From the NCBI GenBank assembly GCA_963853835.1, contig OY970834.1:27162365-27226364 (forward strand): a DNA stretch of 64,000 bases, written 5' to 3'. The stretch's first letter is position 1. Each line of letters begins with the position of its first letter. Of this stretch, positions 26,269 through 36,337 are shown in pieces. The stretch comes from Calendula officinalis. Lineage: Eukaryota; Streptophyta; Magnoliopsida; Asterales; Asteraceae. Below the pieces are notes generated by a model. The model saw nothing but the letters and a program-made list of their open reading frames with translations. It did not search any database and had not been told where the DNA came from. A program made the translations under genes and the position numbers.

Positions 26269-26869
26269 TGTTGTGATTAGATTTTACCGGCTACGGAGTA
26301 ACGTTCCGTCTGAACTCAGGACCTGTAAAACACAACAAGAACTCTAGTCAGGAAGCCTCACGAGGGTCTCCTCGTGAAGGCCCTCGGATGCCTAAGTTAG
26401 TATTTATATCGTGAGGTTGGATCGTGAGCGAGTTAATGACATAATAGTAGTAATTGAGAGTGAGGAGACAATTAATGTGAGGTATTAGTCAATGAAGGGG
26501 AGCATATTGAATGCCTTTGATACTTACCGAAGGTGTCTTTATATAGGAAGGATACTTAGGCGGGAGAAAAGGTTTTCCCTCTTCCATAGGAGGTGCGCTT
26601 TGACCCTCCGGACCATAGCTTGAAGACGATCCTGTTTGACCACTGGATTAAACAATGTCGTTTCGTCTGAAACGCCTCCGACGCCGTTCGCATTTAATGC
26701 GCACATGCTCTTCCTTGAATCCCGTTTACGCAAACTAAACCTCGGGACTTGTTGGTTTCATCTTTGTTGTCTTCTTGTGTTTTTTCCCGCGTCTCTTGGC
26801 TTTGCATGCCTCCGAGCCATGCATACGTTTCGAAGACTTGGTGTGTTACGAAGATAGGACACGTTATCA
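26269..26869 (-). repeat. 5' LTR of the Gypsy element
   Basis: 601 bp; terminal bases on the minus strand are TGATAACGTG...CACAACA. Its inner end (26269-26420) is repeated at 23684-23829 with few differences plus an indel of about 15 bp. Confidence 0.85.
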
Positions 26870-26874
26870 TTACC

Positions 26875-27674
26875 TAATTACTAAATAATATTTTAATCCT
26901 GTATTAAAATAACGAGTTATATATATGTTTCTATCTTTTAATATTCCTACTTCGTACATAATTAGCGTGGTATATATATCATGCGCGCAAGAAGAAATTA
27001 CCATGTTGATCAAATGGAGACAGATGCAAGTAAAATTAGGGATGACAATTTACAACACGCCGTAATACGATACAAACATGATACGAAAATAAACTGATTT
27101 GAGTTGTGGTTTGTGGACCTTGTGGTTAATTAAGTTGATTTGTGGTTAAACGGGTTGATCCATCAACCACGTTTAATATTATAATATTATATGTATTATA
27201 TATATTTGAATAGTTGTTTTTGTTGATATTTTTGTTGTGATATTTTGGAATGTGCTTTAAACTCAATGGTTGTTTTAATATGTAATTGTAAATTATTTTA
27301 TGTTAATTACATGCATTTACAATTTAAACATGTCAAAGTCTGCAATCTATTAACCTATTTAACTTGTGAACTTATTTGATCCGCTTAAACAAATGGTTTA
27401 CATTTACATGTATTCAGGTTATACGAAATTTAACGTGCATTTCGGTTATGATTAGTTTCTTTGACACAAATAATAAAACAGGTTGTATTCGGGTTGACTT
27501 ATTCCAACCCTTGAACCGAACCCAACACAAATTGCGGAACCCAATAGTGAAATGATGAGAAAACGTAACCGGAACTCAATTACAATATCATGCTTTTTAT
27601 TTCTTTAATCGTGTAGATACAAAGAACCCGTATGATAAAATAGTTAGATGACTAAAATAGACTATAGATTACGA
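26875..27674. other. AT-rich intergenic sequence
   Basis: No gene seen. TTAGGGATGACAATTT near 27036 looks like a hAT-type terminus, and phrases such as GGGTTGACTTATTCCAACCC and GAACCGAACCCAAC follow, but no matching right end was found. The downstream part includes the likely 3' UTR of the DMP gene. Confidence 0.35.
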
Positions 27675-28328
27675 TCAATGACTGACAGGATAGCCAATGC
27701 CATGTCTTTTGGAAGGAAAGATTACAAACACCAAACTACAAACAAGACCGAGCCCTAATGGAACAATATCAAGAACCTCTTGGGCCTCATGACTTGGTTT
27801 TGGATAAAAACAACTCACCACATTTCTATCTCTCATGGCTAAAGTCGCCAACACAAATGCCGACACAAAAGCATGAATCCCGTCAACCGCAGTCAACTTA
27901 TACTTTCTCAAGTCCGGTAAACCGGAGGTTGAAGCGGCTGCCGTTTGGGAATCAAAGACCCACATGCCTTTGAACGTTGCAAACCCGTAGAAGACTTGAC
28001 CTTCTGCTGACTTGAAGCTGTCGGTGAAACTTGCAAGAAAGCAAGCCGCCGTGAGGAAGATGAGGAGGATGGCGGTTAGTGGTCGTGTGACGGTGTCACA
28101 TGAACCGTGGTTGGTGAAGATTGGTGCTATGGTTTGGAGGGCTATAAGGGTTCCGGTGGGGAGGAGGTTGGCTAGTTGGGCTGTGCTAGCTAGGGTTTGT
28201 GATATGGCCCATTGTGACAAGGTGGGTGGCGGCGGAGGTGGTGGTGGTTTAGGGCTGTCGGAGATGTCGTTGACCTCCTCATCGTCGGAGGAAGATGCGG
28301 TTGTTACTTGTCTAGCTCTCAAAGACAT
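27675..28328 (-). CDS. DUF679 domain membrane protein (DMP family), 217 aa
   Basis: Single-exon gene. After an acidic Ser/Pro-rich N-terminus with an eight-Pro run, the DUF679 domain covers the rest. It includes TLASTAQLANLLPTGTLIAL, a Cys-containing segment, CFLASFTDSF, GQVFYGFATFKGMWVFD, a short Ala/Ser loop, a third hydrophobic helix and the conserved end DIVPLGLGLVCSLVFVIFP-SKRHGIGY. Four membrane helices are expected. DMP proteins act in membrane remodelling, and the DMP8/9 branch acts in gamete fusion, where its loss gives maternal haploids. Several features, including the intronless structure, fit the family, but I cannot assign this copy to a clade from sequence alone. The start is supported by a TATA box about 80 bp upstream. 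Confidence 0.92.
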   Translation of the reverse strand: MSLRARQVTTASSSDDEEVNDISDSPKPPPPPPPPTLSQWAISQTLASTAQLANLLPTGTLIALQTIAPIFTNHGSCDTVTRPLTAILLIFLTAACFLASFTDSFKSAEGQVFYGFATFKGMWVFDSQTAAASTSGLPDLRKYKLTAVDGIHAFVSAFVLATLAMRDRNVVSCFYPKPSHEAQEVLDIVPLGLGLVCSLVFVIFPSKRHGIGYPVSH

Positions 28329-28353
28329 TGTGTGTGTGTGTGTGTGTGTGTGT
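28329..28353 (-). repeat. (CA)n microsatellite abutting the DMP start codon
   Basis: TG/CA dinucleotide repeat of about 12 units in the 5' UTR, directly adjacent to the ATG. Confidence 0.95.
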
Positions 28354-28407
28354 AAATATGGGGTTTTTGTCTAGCACTTGGAATTAATGGTGTACGTGGA
28401 AATGGTG

Positions 28408-28415
28408 TATTTATA
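28408..28415 (-). promoter_or_regulatory. TATA box of the DMP gene
   Basis: TATAAATA on the minus strand, 80 bp upstream of the ATG; spacing implies a leader of about 50 bases made largely of the CA repeat. Confidence 0.6.
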
Positions 28416-29173
28416 GGACAAAATAAAAGGAAGACTTATATTGATAGAGACTTATTAGCACCACAGTTTTGAAGACTTCAAGATTTAATTTACCGATTTT
28501 AATATAATCTAACAATCGTTCTCATTTCACATGGAGGAAAGTATTTGTTATGTTTATGTAGTATTAAATATTAGAGTAATATATATACCTAATATTTATA
28601 CTTAAAAAAAACTTAGTGATCCAATCAAATTCTTAAGCATACTTAATGAGACGCCTTCATCATTTTTATTGTCAACTTTTTGTAGCACCTTTTTGCTTCG
28701 GTCAATGACTCCGCGGTTGAATTTAATCAAAATGACTTCTTTAGTTCTTTTAGAAGATCAATTGGCATTTATTTTTTAGCAACATCTTGAGATTAATAAC
28801 CACTTGTAATTTTAACGATAACAAATGTCTTAAACCATAATAAACCCTCTTTAATTATAAAGTCAAGATACCTAATCCTATATTTTCTTTTGACTGCCCT
28901 CTTTAATAATGATAATGTCATAAACCATCACGATGTAATAAAAATAACTTGTAGAAAACGCATTTGATTCCTTGAACCGCAACTTTTTAAATTTGATATT
29001 TACTCAAACGAGATTTGGTCAAACTTAGGCTTAAGTGAATCAAATGATGTCTTAATATGGTTTATGCCAAGCCTTACTCAATGGGTCGCCAACATTGGAA
29101 TCTAAAATAATAAGAAAAGTGTTTCGCCAAGCTAGGTGACTCACTTTCACATTTTCTCTTCATTTTAGCTATA
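28416..29173. other. Intergenic sequence upstream of the DMP gene
   Basis: AT-rich upstream sequence with no gene or repeat boundary recognised. Confidence 0.4.
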
Positions 29174-29300
29174 TGAAGGCTTTACATGTCCTTATTGAAG
29201 ATGCTACGAGTAAACTTATTTTTAGAATATTATAGTGGAAAAGATAAATTTCATATTTCTCACATTCAAATTGCGGATGATGCACTAATTCATAGTTTAC
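29174..29300 (+). pseudogene. LINE reverse-transcriptase fragment
   Basis: Two short frames, MKALHVLIEDATSKLIFRI (29174 frame) and GKDKFHISHIQIADDALIH (29186 frame), together match the region around the catalytic (F/Y)ADD box of plant non-LTR retrotransposons. A frameshift separates them and the rest of the element is missing. Confidence 0.55.
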
Positions 29301-29412
29301 CCGGTGCTTTTCAAGTTAAGGTCTCTAATCTCAACATAGATTTTCTTCCTACATTTTCTGCCAATAAACTCCTTAAATAAGTTTTCCCAAACAACCCCTT
29401 AATTAAGTTATA

Positions 29413-30219
29413 GACAAAACTGCAAAAATGGTCCCTTTGGTTTACATTTATTCAGGAAAATGGTCCAAACCTTCAAAAAATTGGATAAATGGTCCTTTTG
29501 AGGAATCTAGTTTGTGGATATGGTCCTTGAAGTTAACTTCCGTCAAGTTGGATCTGTTAATCCCCTCACATGCCTCCCACATGAGGGTATATCAGTCTTT
29601 TTCATCTAGAGGGACTATATTTAAAATTTTGTAGGAATACTTTTACCAGATGAGTTCATTCATTTATTCCAACAAGGTGGTCGTTGCTATATTTATATAT
29701 ACATAAACATACTTACATGTATATAAATTAAGATTCAAGTAGGAAAACTTTTGGAGCATTTTTAAATTGCAATAAAAAAAATCATTACAATAATAATAAG
29801 GCATAAGGGCAATCTTTAGTTAATAATCAATCAGGTAACAATCTTGAAGATGTTCAAAACAACGTATACAACAACATTTAAAGATTTAGACCTTAAAAGT
29901 CTTCAATTCGTCACTAATTGTTGGTTGAAACGAATTTATAGATATGAGTTCTGATACGAGTTAACATTGAGGAGGCATGTGAGGGAACAGATCTAATTGT
30001 GGGAGGCATATGAGTTAACATTGAGTTTTGATATGACTGATATACCCTCATGTGGGAGGCATGTGAGAGAATTAACAGATCTAATTTGACGAAAGTTAAC
30101 ATTGAGGACCATATCCACAAACAAGATTCTTCAAAAGGACCATTTATCTAATTTTTTGAAGGTTTGGACCATTTTCCTGAAAAAATATGAACCACAGGGA
30201 CCATTTTTGCAGTTGTGTC
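29413..30219. mobile_element. Non-autonomous Mutator-like element (second type)
   Basis: The 807-bp element has ends GACAAAACTGCAAAAATGGT and (reverse complement) GACACAACTGCAAAAATGGT, with inverted repeats extending about 180 bp. It is flanked by the perfect 9-bp duplication TAAGTTATA (29404-29412, 30220-30228). No transposase. The right half contains a partial internal duplication of the TIR-proximal CACATGCCTCCCAC segment (three occurrences). TIRs are unrelated in sequence to the 2111-3275 element except for the recurrent ATGGTCC/TTTTTGTCCC style. Confidence 0.88.
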
Positions 30220-30472
30220 TAAGTTATATTTGCTATTTGAAGGTTTAAAATGGTCATGGCAAAAATTAGGTAGCATGAGCAAAACTCATATAAATGGAAT
30301 ACTTTTTAATAAAAAACTAAGAAAAGCAAAAATACTGTCAAAAACAGTTTACCGACAAATCAGATTTAACAGAGTCTGCATAACAAAATTGAACAAGCCC
30401 ATTGTAACACGAATAATTCACCCAACAAACATAAACTACAGTTTAACCATAAAGACATATAACAGAAGCCTT

Positions 30473-32263
30473 TTACTCTTCATTGTTGTTCTGTTGTGCT
30501 GGCTCTGCTGGAACTGCCGCTGGTGGTGCTCCGCTTGGTCCAGGTGGCGGCATGGTGGATGTATGAGCCAGCGGTGGGTATTGCTGATATGGCGGCTGAG
30601 GTGGCGGCGGGCCATACCCGTACGCCGGCGGTGGTGGATAATACTGCTGATAGTATTGACCACCACCGCCACCACCTTGTGGCGGCATCGGTGGCGGCGG
30701 ATAAGCAGCATAGTTCGGGCGGTGATCCGAACCACTACCCGAGCCAGAACCACTAGCCCCACTCCCATCTTGGTTATGAATCAGCGCCCCCATTCTCTGG
30801 GGATCCATAGATGGATAAAACGCCCTACCATGCTGATGTGGCGGTGGTGGGGGCGGAATGTTAAAATAATGCATCTGACCTGGCGGTGGTTGGTGGTCCT
30901 GACCACCTTCTGTCCCAGCTGGCAGAAACTGGTTTTGCTGCTGTGAAATAACCGCCCGGGGTAACAACCCGCCATGTGCAACCGCTTGTTGTCTACCATC
31001 ATCAGGACCCCCTTCATTCTCACCTTTTGGTTGTTGTGGTCGGCCCCACATGAGTTTCAATCTCAGCCCTTTGATCACAAGTTTGTTAGAGAGCTCATCA
31101 GCTGCTTTCTCCGCACCTTCTCGAGTGGTGTAGGTTACAAACGCACAAGCACGTTGTACAACCATTTTGACGGATTCAATTTCACCGTGTGAGTAAAAGT
31201 TGTCCCTTAAATCTTGCTCAGAAACACGTGCATCCAGACCGCCAACATATAGGGTCCGTATGCTTTCGTCTTCTGGTCGTTCAAGTGAGGGCATTTCACC
31301 AGCTTTGCTCAGGAGTTTTAAGGCCACCGGGTCGTTGATTCTGTAATCATAATAAAAAAAAGTAAGATTTATTCAGTGATTAGTTATGTGATGTTGACTG
31401 GTCAATATTAGATGATCATGGTGTGAGAGAGAGTAGATACCCATAGTAACGGTCTTTGATATTCTGCTGAGATAACTCGCCAGTTTCAGGCATTTCATGG
31501 CGGTAAGGGCATTCAGCACCTCGGGTACATTCACCTCTGATGAAGAAACTGCAAATGTGTGCTCTGTTTCTCTTGTAATATGGTGTTGTTCTTTGCAGTT
31601 TCAAAATAGTATCATTAGGTCGTTCTTTCCCGTATGATGACTCATAATCTAGCCCTGCTCTTGCCTGCACCAAAAACAAATAATATAATAAAAATAAAAA
31701 ATAAAAAACAAAATTCAAAAATGTGACATTAAACTGAAAAATTACATACCCTACGATCGTGTTCCTCTGCAAAGTATTCCCTGTTGACATCACTCTTTGG
31801 AATGGAATCATTTGAGTTGATACTGAGTGCAGTATCACGAACTTGAACTGGCAAACCATATTCAAGATCCAAAAGGCAAACTTGACACACATTTTTCAAT
31901 TTGCTGCATGTTTGGCAAATCTCACTTTTCTTGTATCTTGCATCACGACCAGGTCTCCATCTGAACACTGTGAAAGGCCTGGTGCAGATCTTGCATTCCT
32001 TATCATAATTTGCTTTTGTCTGAACAAAATCAAAGTTGTTTAATAGCTTGTATTAGTAACAAATTAACTACTAGAAAATTCTGAACATATTTAACCAAAA
32101 AAAAAGATACAGTAAGTACAAACTAAGTTGCAAAATTGAACAAGTATTCGAAGATTACCATTCGAATGTAAGGATTGTCACCTAGGCATGACTCACATAT
32201 GATTGGGAAATCAGACCGTTCCCAACCATCAGCTTCAACATCTCTTAATATCCTATGTGCCAT
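30473..32263 (-). CDS. MAC5: RBM22/MAC5-type CCCH zinc finger and RRM splicing factor (488 aa)
   Basis: Four coding exons: 32263-32159, 32019-31750, 31664-31441 and 31340-30473, all GT-AG with phases that fit, total 488 aa. Domains in order: an N-terminal Cys-rich zinc region (CESCLGDNPYIRM, CKICTRPFTVFRW, CQTCSKLKNVCQVC); a C3H finger (CSFFIRGECTRGAECPYRH, about residues 160-180); one RRM (TLYVGGLDARVSEQDL, ACAFVTYTTREGAE, about 225-300); and a long Pro/Gly/Tyr/Gln-rich low-complexity tail. This architecture is that of human RBM22, yeast Cwc2/Ecm2 and Arabidopsis MAC5, components of the NineTeen/MOS4-associated complex that contact U6 snRNA in the active spliceosome. The 5' UTR appears to contain an intron (acceptor near 32268). 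Two candidate donors with the repeated GTAATCCACT lie at about 32927 and 32946. No defect seen. Confidence 0.93.
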
Positions 32264-33049
32264 GAGTTCTGTAAAATGAAAAAGACAGACTTGTTAAAAA
32301 CATAACAATAGATGGACATATACAATAAGGTAAAATTAATGGCACAAAACTTCTGTTCTTGTGCAAATATAAGCATCAAATAAATGAAAGTTTCTACTCA
32401 TGATTTTGTAATTAAATTGACAGGTTTCCAGCTGATATTCTCATGTTTTTTTTTTTTTTTTTCAAAAAATGGGAATAACCCTCAGAATAGAGCTTCGGCA
32501 TTGACATCACCCCATCCGAGAGAACCCAGAAATATATATATATTCTCATGTTGATGTTGCAGTAAAAGTTCAGTTAACAGAAAACTCCCAATTTACTAGA
32601 CTCCACAACTAAAGGGCTAAAGATTTACAGAAAACACAAGCCTTCAGCTGCTTAACCACACAACTAAACAATGAAAAATCACAGTTTCTAAAAGTAGTGT
32701 GTAATCGCTAAGAACATATTTCAATTACAAATATTAGGGTTTCTTATAAACTGTACCACAAACATCAATCAAGACCTAGCCCTAATTAAATTTAACAGCT
32801 CGATCTAGCATAAATACCAAATCCGACAAATATATAAACCTTTCACGGAGCCATCCACTTTCTATACATCAAGAAGCATAAAAAATTACCAACGTACAAG
32901 CTATGACATGGATAATGAGTGGATTACCTGATTCTCAGTGGATTACCTTGAATTTCAGAAAGATAGGGTTATTTAGGGATCGATTGATGTAAAATTAGGG
33001 GTTTGGAAGAATTCCCTTGAATCCGTTAACCTGTGTGTGCAGAAAGTAG

Positions 33050-34656
33050 GGATGCTCCCGTTATATCGATTCAATTTTTAGGGAAGTGTAAACGTGTGTA
33101 TTGGATTGGATATCAACGTAATTTTTTTTTACACAGGTTAAGGGTATTTGGTAAAAGCTTTTTAAGAGTTTCAAATTTTTAGGTTTAATAAAAGGGTTAT
33201 TTCTAATCTTGTATAAATTATAAATCTGTTATTTTTTAATTTTAGTAATGACACGTTTGGTATGGCACACAAACAAAATACAACTCATTTCGTCTTGGGT
33301 TCTGATTCAAACGAAGTAGCCAACCTATATACCCGAAACCCAATCCCCCCAAAGATCCAAAACAAACTTCCAAAAAAGGAAAGCAATTGATTCAAAGCAT
33401 AGGAAAATTAGATTGAACCAAAGGAATAAGAAATTAATTTGACAAAACGATGGATAAATGAGTCGTAAAACGCAAAAGGGGCACTGGACAAGCGGGTGGT
33501 TCTGTCCAAAGTCAAAACCTACTTACTTCGTATATAATATGCTTAACAAAGAGCCCGATCATATTATAAATTATCTTACCGAGCTTGATAACACTTGTTG
33601 TTACGAGATGGATTAGCGTACACCACAACAACCAAGAACATATTGGAGTTGACAAACAACAAGTATATACTCTTCTACAACAAGCCATTCGCCTACTCGT
33701 GTTTGGTTGAATCGTACATAGTCATCCAAAGTGTACGTTAGTTGATCTTTTGGACATTCACCCAAAAGGTAAAAAGGAATAATGTTTACAGAATCTGTTC
33801 GTCAGGTTGGAAAAAAGAAAGTATCTAGAACGAGTGGATCTAGTTCGACAAAAGAAACTTCCTCATCCTCGGGTACTCGGGTTTTAAAAAGGTTAGGAAG
33901 AACGACTTGACATTCTAGAACGAAAGGTGGACATATTAACGAAGATGAAACTGATAAAAATTACTATCAAAGAAGAAAAGATTGAGTTTTTTTTTATGTA
34001 AATGACAAACAAAAAAAAGAAATTGTAGTATGGTTGTTTTGTAATTTTTATTTTTCGTACTTAAAATTATGCATCTAAAAATTACGTGGTATTTAACTTT
34101 AGAGTAAACTATAGAAATTATCCACGTGATCTTTTAAATTTTACAATTTTGTTCCTTTTAGTTTTTTCTGTCCCTATACTTTCGATTTTCCTACTCTTAT
34201 CTTTCCGTCCAACTCCGTCTAAATTAGACTGTTAAATCATCTCACATTTCAAGCAGGTGAGGGCATTTTGTTCATTTTCCTTTTTTCTCTTTTATTTCCA
34301 ATTTTCTTTTTCCACCTTCTTTTTCCATCCTCTTGGATTCTTAAAAAACATAAAATCAAACCATGAACAAACCTTAAATCAAACAATGAACAAATCATCC
34401 TTTTCTTGATTGTTGCTGGCAAAGTATTTCCCAAAAATGATTTACGACAAACAAACCCAAAATCAAATCATATACAATTTATATAATTTACCCTTAACTT
34501 CAATGCAATCAAAACATATTTTAATTTTTTTATTTGTGTTATTAAAAAAATAAAATAGAAAAGAAAAAAAATTGATGTTACTTTTCAATGTATTGTTTTT
34601 AGTTTTTAGTGTTAGCTTCTTGCGTGTCTTTCATTAGTTTAATACTCCGTATGAAG
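33050..34656. other. Intergenic region
   Basis: No supported gene. A stretch near 34110-34260 (CTATAGAAATTATCCACGTG ... TCCGTCCAACTCCGTCTAAA) resembles one arm of a Mutator-type terminal repeat, but no opposite arm was found. A short 42-codon Ser-rich ORF at 33783 is not convincing. Confidence 0.35.
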
Positions 34657-35285
34657 GGTTTTTCTATTTTATGTCCCTGGGCATACAATAAGCAACATTT
34701 AATACAATCTAATTTCCTTTTATATCGATACTTCACATTAATGTTTTGCTATATAAATTGTTATACCAACTTTACCCTTTCTCTATTATTAATCATAAAT
34801 ACAATTTTCCATTAATTATTCTCAAATCTTCAATTGTCTCCAAATATTTGTAACCGAAATTTGACCGTGTATGATAAAGTCAAAATGAAGAAATTGTATG
34901 AAACAATTCCAATAAGAATCGCTGAATCGGTAATTAAAGTCTTGTGGAATTAAAGTCTTATGGAGTACGTGATTGGTGAATTAAGAATAGTGTAAAATAG
35001 AACATATATACATTGTAGTCGGGAAAATATGAGAAATGAATTTGTAATCAAATGTGAAAATGAAACACTGTCAAATTACGATTACAAAGATCGGAGACAA
35101 TTGTAGATTTGAGAATAATTAATGGAAAATTGTATTTAGGATTAATAATAGAGAAATGGTAAAGTTGGTATAACAATTTATCTTGCAAAACAATAATGTG
35201 AAGTATTAATATAAAATATAAAAGGAAATTAGATTGTATTAAATGTTACTTATTGTATGCTTAGAGGGCGTATAATAGAAAAACC
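34657..35285. mobile_element. Fold-back element with about 190-bp inverted arms
   Basis: Arms 34657-34841 and 35093-35285 are inverted copies with roughly 90% identity by eye (GGTTTTTCTATT ... CAATTGTCTCC), separated by about 250 bp of AT-rich sequence. No clear target duplication is visible, so the superfamily is open. A Mutator-like or fold-back MITE origin is likely. Confidence 0.7.
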
Positions 35286-35572
35286 TAATATAAATGTCGA
35301 AAAGGAAAAAAAATACAAGATGAGAAACAATATTTTTTCCTAACAATTTTTTTTTTCCTATATTCATAGCAACTTCTAAATTTTATATGTGTAATCAACT
35401 AATTATCTTTCATCGTATTATCATTTAATTTTGGCCCTTTTCATGTTCAAATTGATAAAATATGAGTAGACACAAATGATAAGAATTTTTTTAGGCTCCT
35501 GGGTATGGGCCAATATATAATGGCGTGGGGGGTGATGTGTCAATGGCAACGACGTGGGAGAGAAGGCAAACA

Positions 35573-35593
35573 CCCCCCCCCCCCCCCCCCCCC
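35573..35593. repeat. Poly-C tract of 21 bases
   Basis: Uninterrupted run of 21 C within a locally GC-rich segment (35500-35690) that contains many GTGGGG/GGGGTG words on the plus strand. Confidence 0.85.
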
Positions 35594-35887
35594 AAAACGG
35601 CGTGTGGGGTTGGCGTGGTGGGGAGGGGGCATGAGCAACACGACATAACGGGTGTGGGGGTGTAGGTGTTGGCTTGTGAGTGGTTGGCATGGGTTGCTTT
35701 TGATTTTCTTTTTCTTATTATTTAAAATTAAATGGAATAAAATGGTGTGGTGGATATTTTCTAGAGTCGATGTGGTGGTGGTGTGGTTGTCGAGGTGGCG
35801 ACGATGTGGCAGGAAAATTGGATACGACATGTGGTACTCATACCCCATAGCCTTATGGGTAGTGAAAATGAATGATACACCCTGTAA

Positions 35888-36182
35888 GACCACTCGTATC
35901 GCATTGGTCGTCCAATACATGCGACCGTCCACTTCACAACCCAAGACGCGTCCTACCCGTTACTCCCTTCCCTCCCCGACGCGTCCCACACCCATAATGG
36001 TCGGGAACTCGACCGATACAGGTCTGAGAGTTTTTCAAAGGATAGGGGTTTTTTCAAAGGGAATGGTTTGGTCGCCTGGTTACGTGGATTTGGTCGTGAT
36101 TTTTTTATGTGTTTGATCGTGCTGATGTGACGCTGATATGTCAGATGTGACCATTGAGATATTGGTCATGCGTTACGCATAG
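35888..36182. mobile_element. Harbinger-like MITE next to the BASS1 promoter
   Basis: A 295-bp segment flanked by TAA on both sides (35885-35887, 36183-36185), with weakly inverted termini (GACCACTCGTATCGCATTGG; CTATGCGTAACGCATGACC in reverse complement). It contains GACGCGTCC words like those in the Harbinger-like element at 6517, suggesting a related non-autonomous copy. It ends a few bases before the probable transcription start of the BASS1-like gene. Confidence 0.5.
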
Positions 36183-36247
36183 TAACACACTTGGCCCGTG
36201 ACCTTGTCATTCTTGTCCCAAATCAGTCAGAGAACAAGAACACCAAC

Positions 36248-36299
36248 ATGTCACTCGTTTATTCTCTCTCGCCACTCACTCTCCAAACCCAACAACTAT

Positions 36300-36337
<38 letters not shown>

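Larger units (their letters stand above)
23684..26869 (-). mobile_element. Internally deleted Gypsy LTR retrotransposon
   Basis: The element reads on the minus strand and is bounded by the 5-bp duplication TTACC (23679-23683, 26870-26874). Its 5' LTR is complete (26269-26869, 601 bp, TG...CA). It is followed at once by the primer-binding region TGGCGCCATCCGTGGGACC and by gag 30 bp later. The 3' LTR survives only as its terminal 146 bp (23684-23829), joined directly to reverse-transcriptase sequence. RNase H, integrase and most of the 3' LTR are therefore missing while both outer ends and the target duplication are intact, which indicates a deletion after insertion. The short leader and the VDGGSS protease fit the Tat/Athila side of Gypsy. 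Confidence 0.85.

Noticed and set aside
23801..26347. Several plus-strand ORFs over the Gypsy element
   Set aside because: They are antisense shadows of gag and protease frames.
30215..30946. Long plus-strand ORF of 243 codons
   Set aside because: It is the antisense of the Pro/Gly-rich tail of the MAC5-type splicing factor; the Trp/Arg-rich composition is a shadow of that.
33783..33911. Ser-rich small ORF of 42 codons
   Set aside because: Short, no homologous motif recognised, no promoter or splice context.
36302..36337. CRISPR-like or regulatory repeat
   Set aside because: It is a simple CAT microsatellite inside an exon; CRISPR does not apply to a plant nuclear genome.
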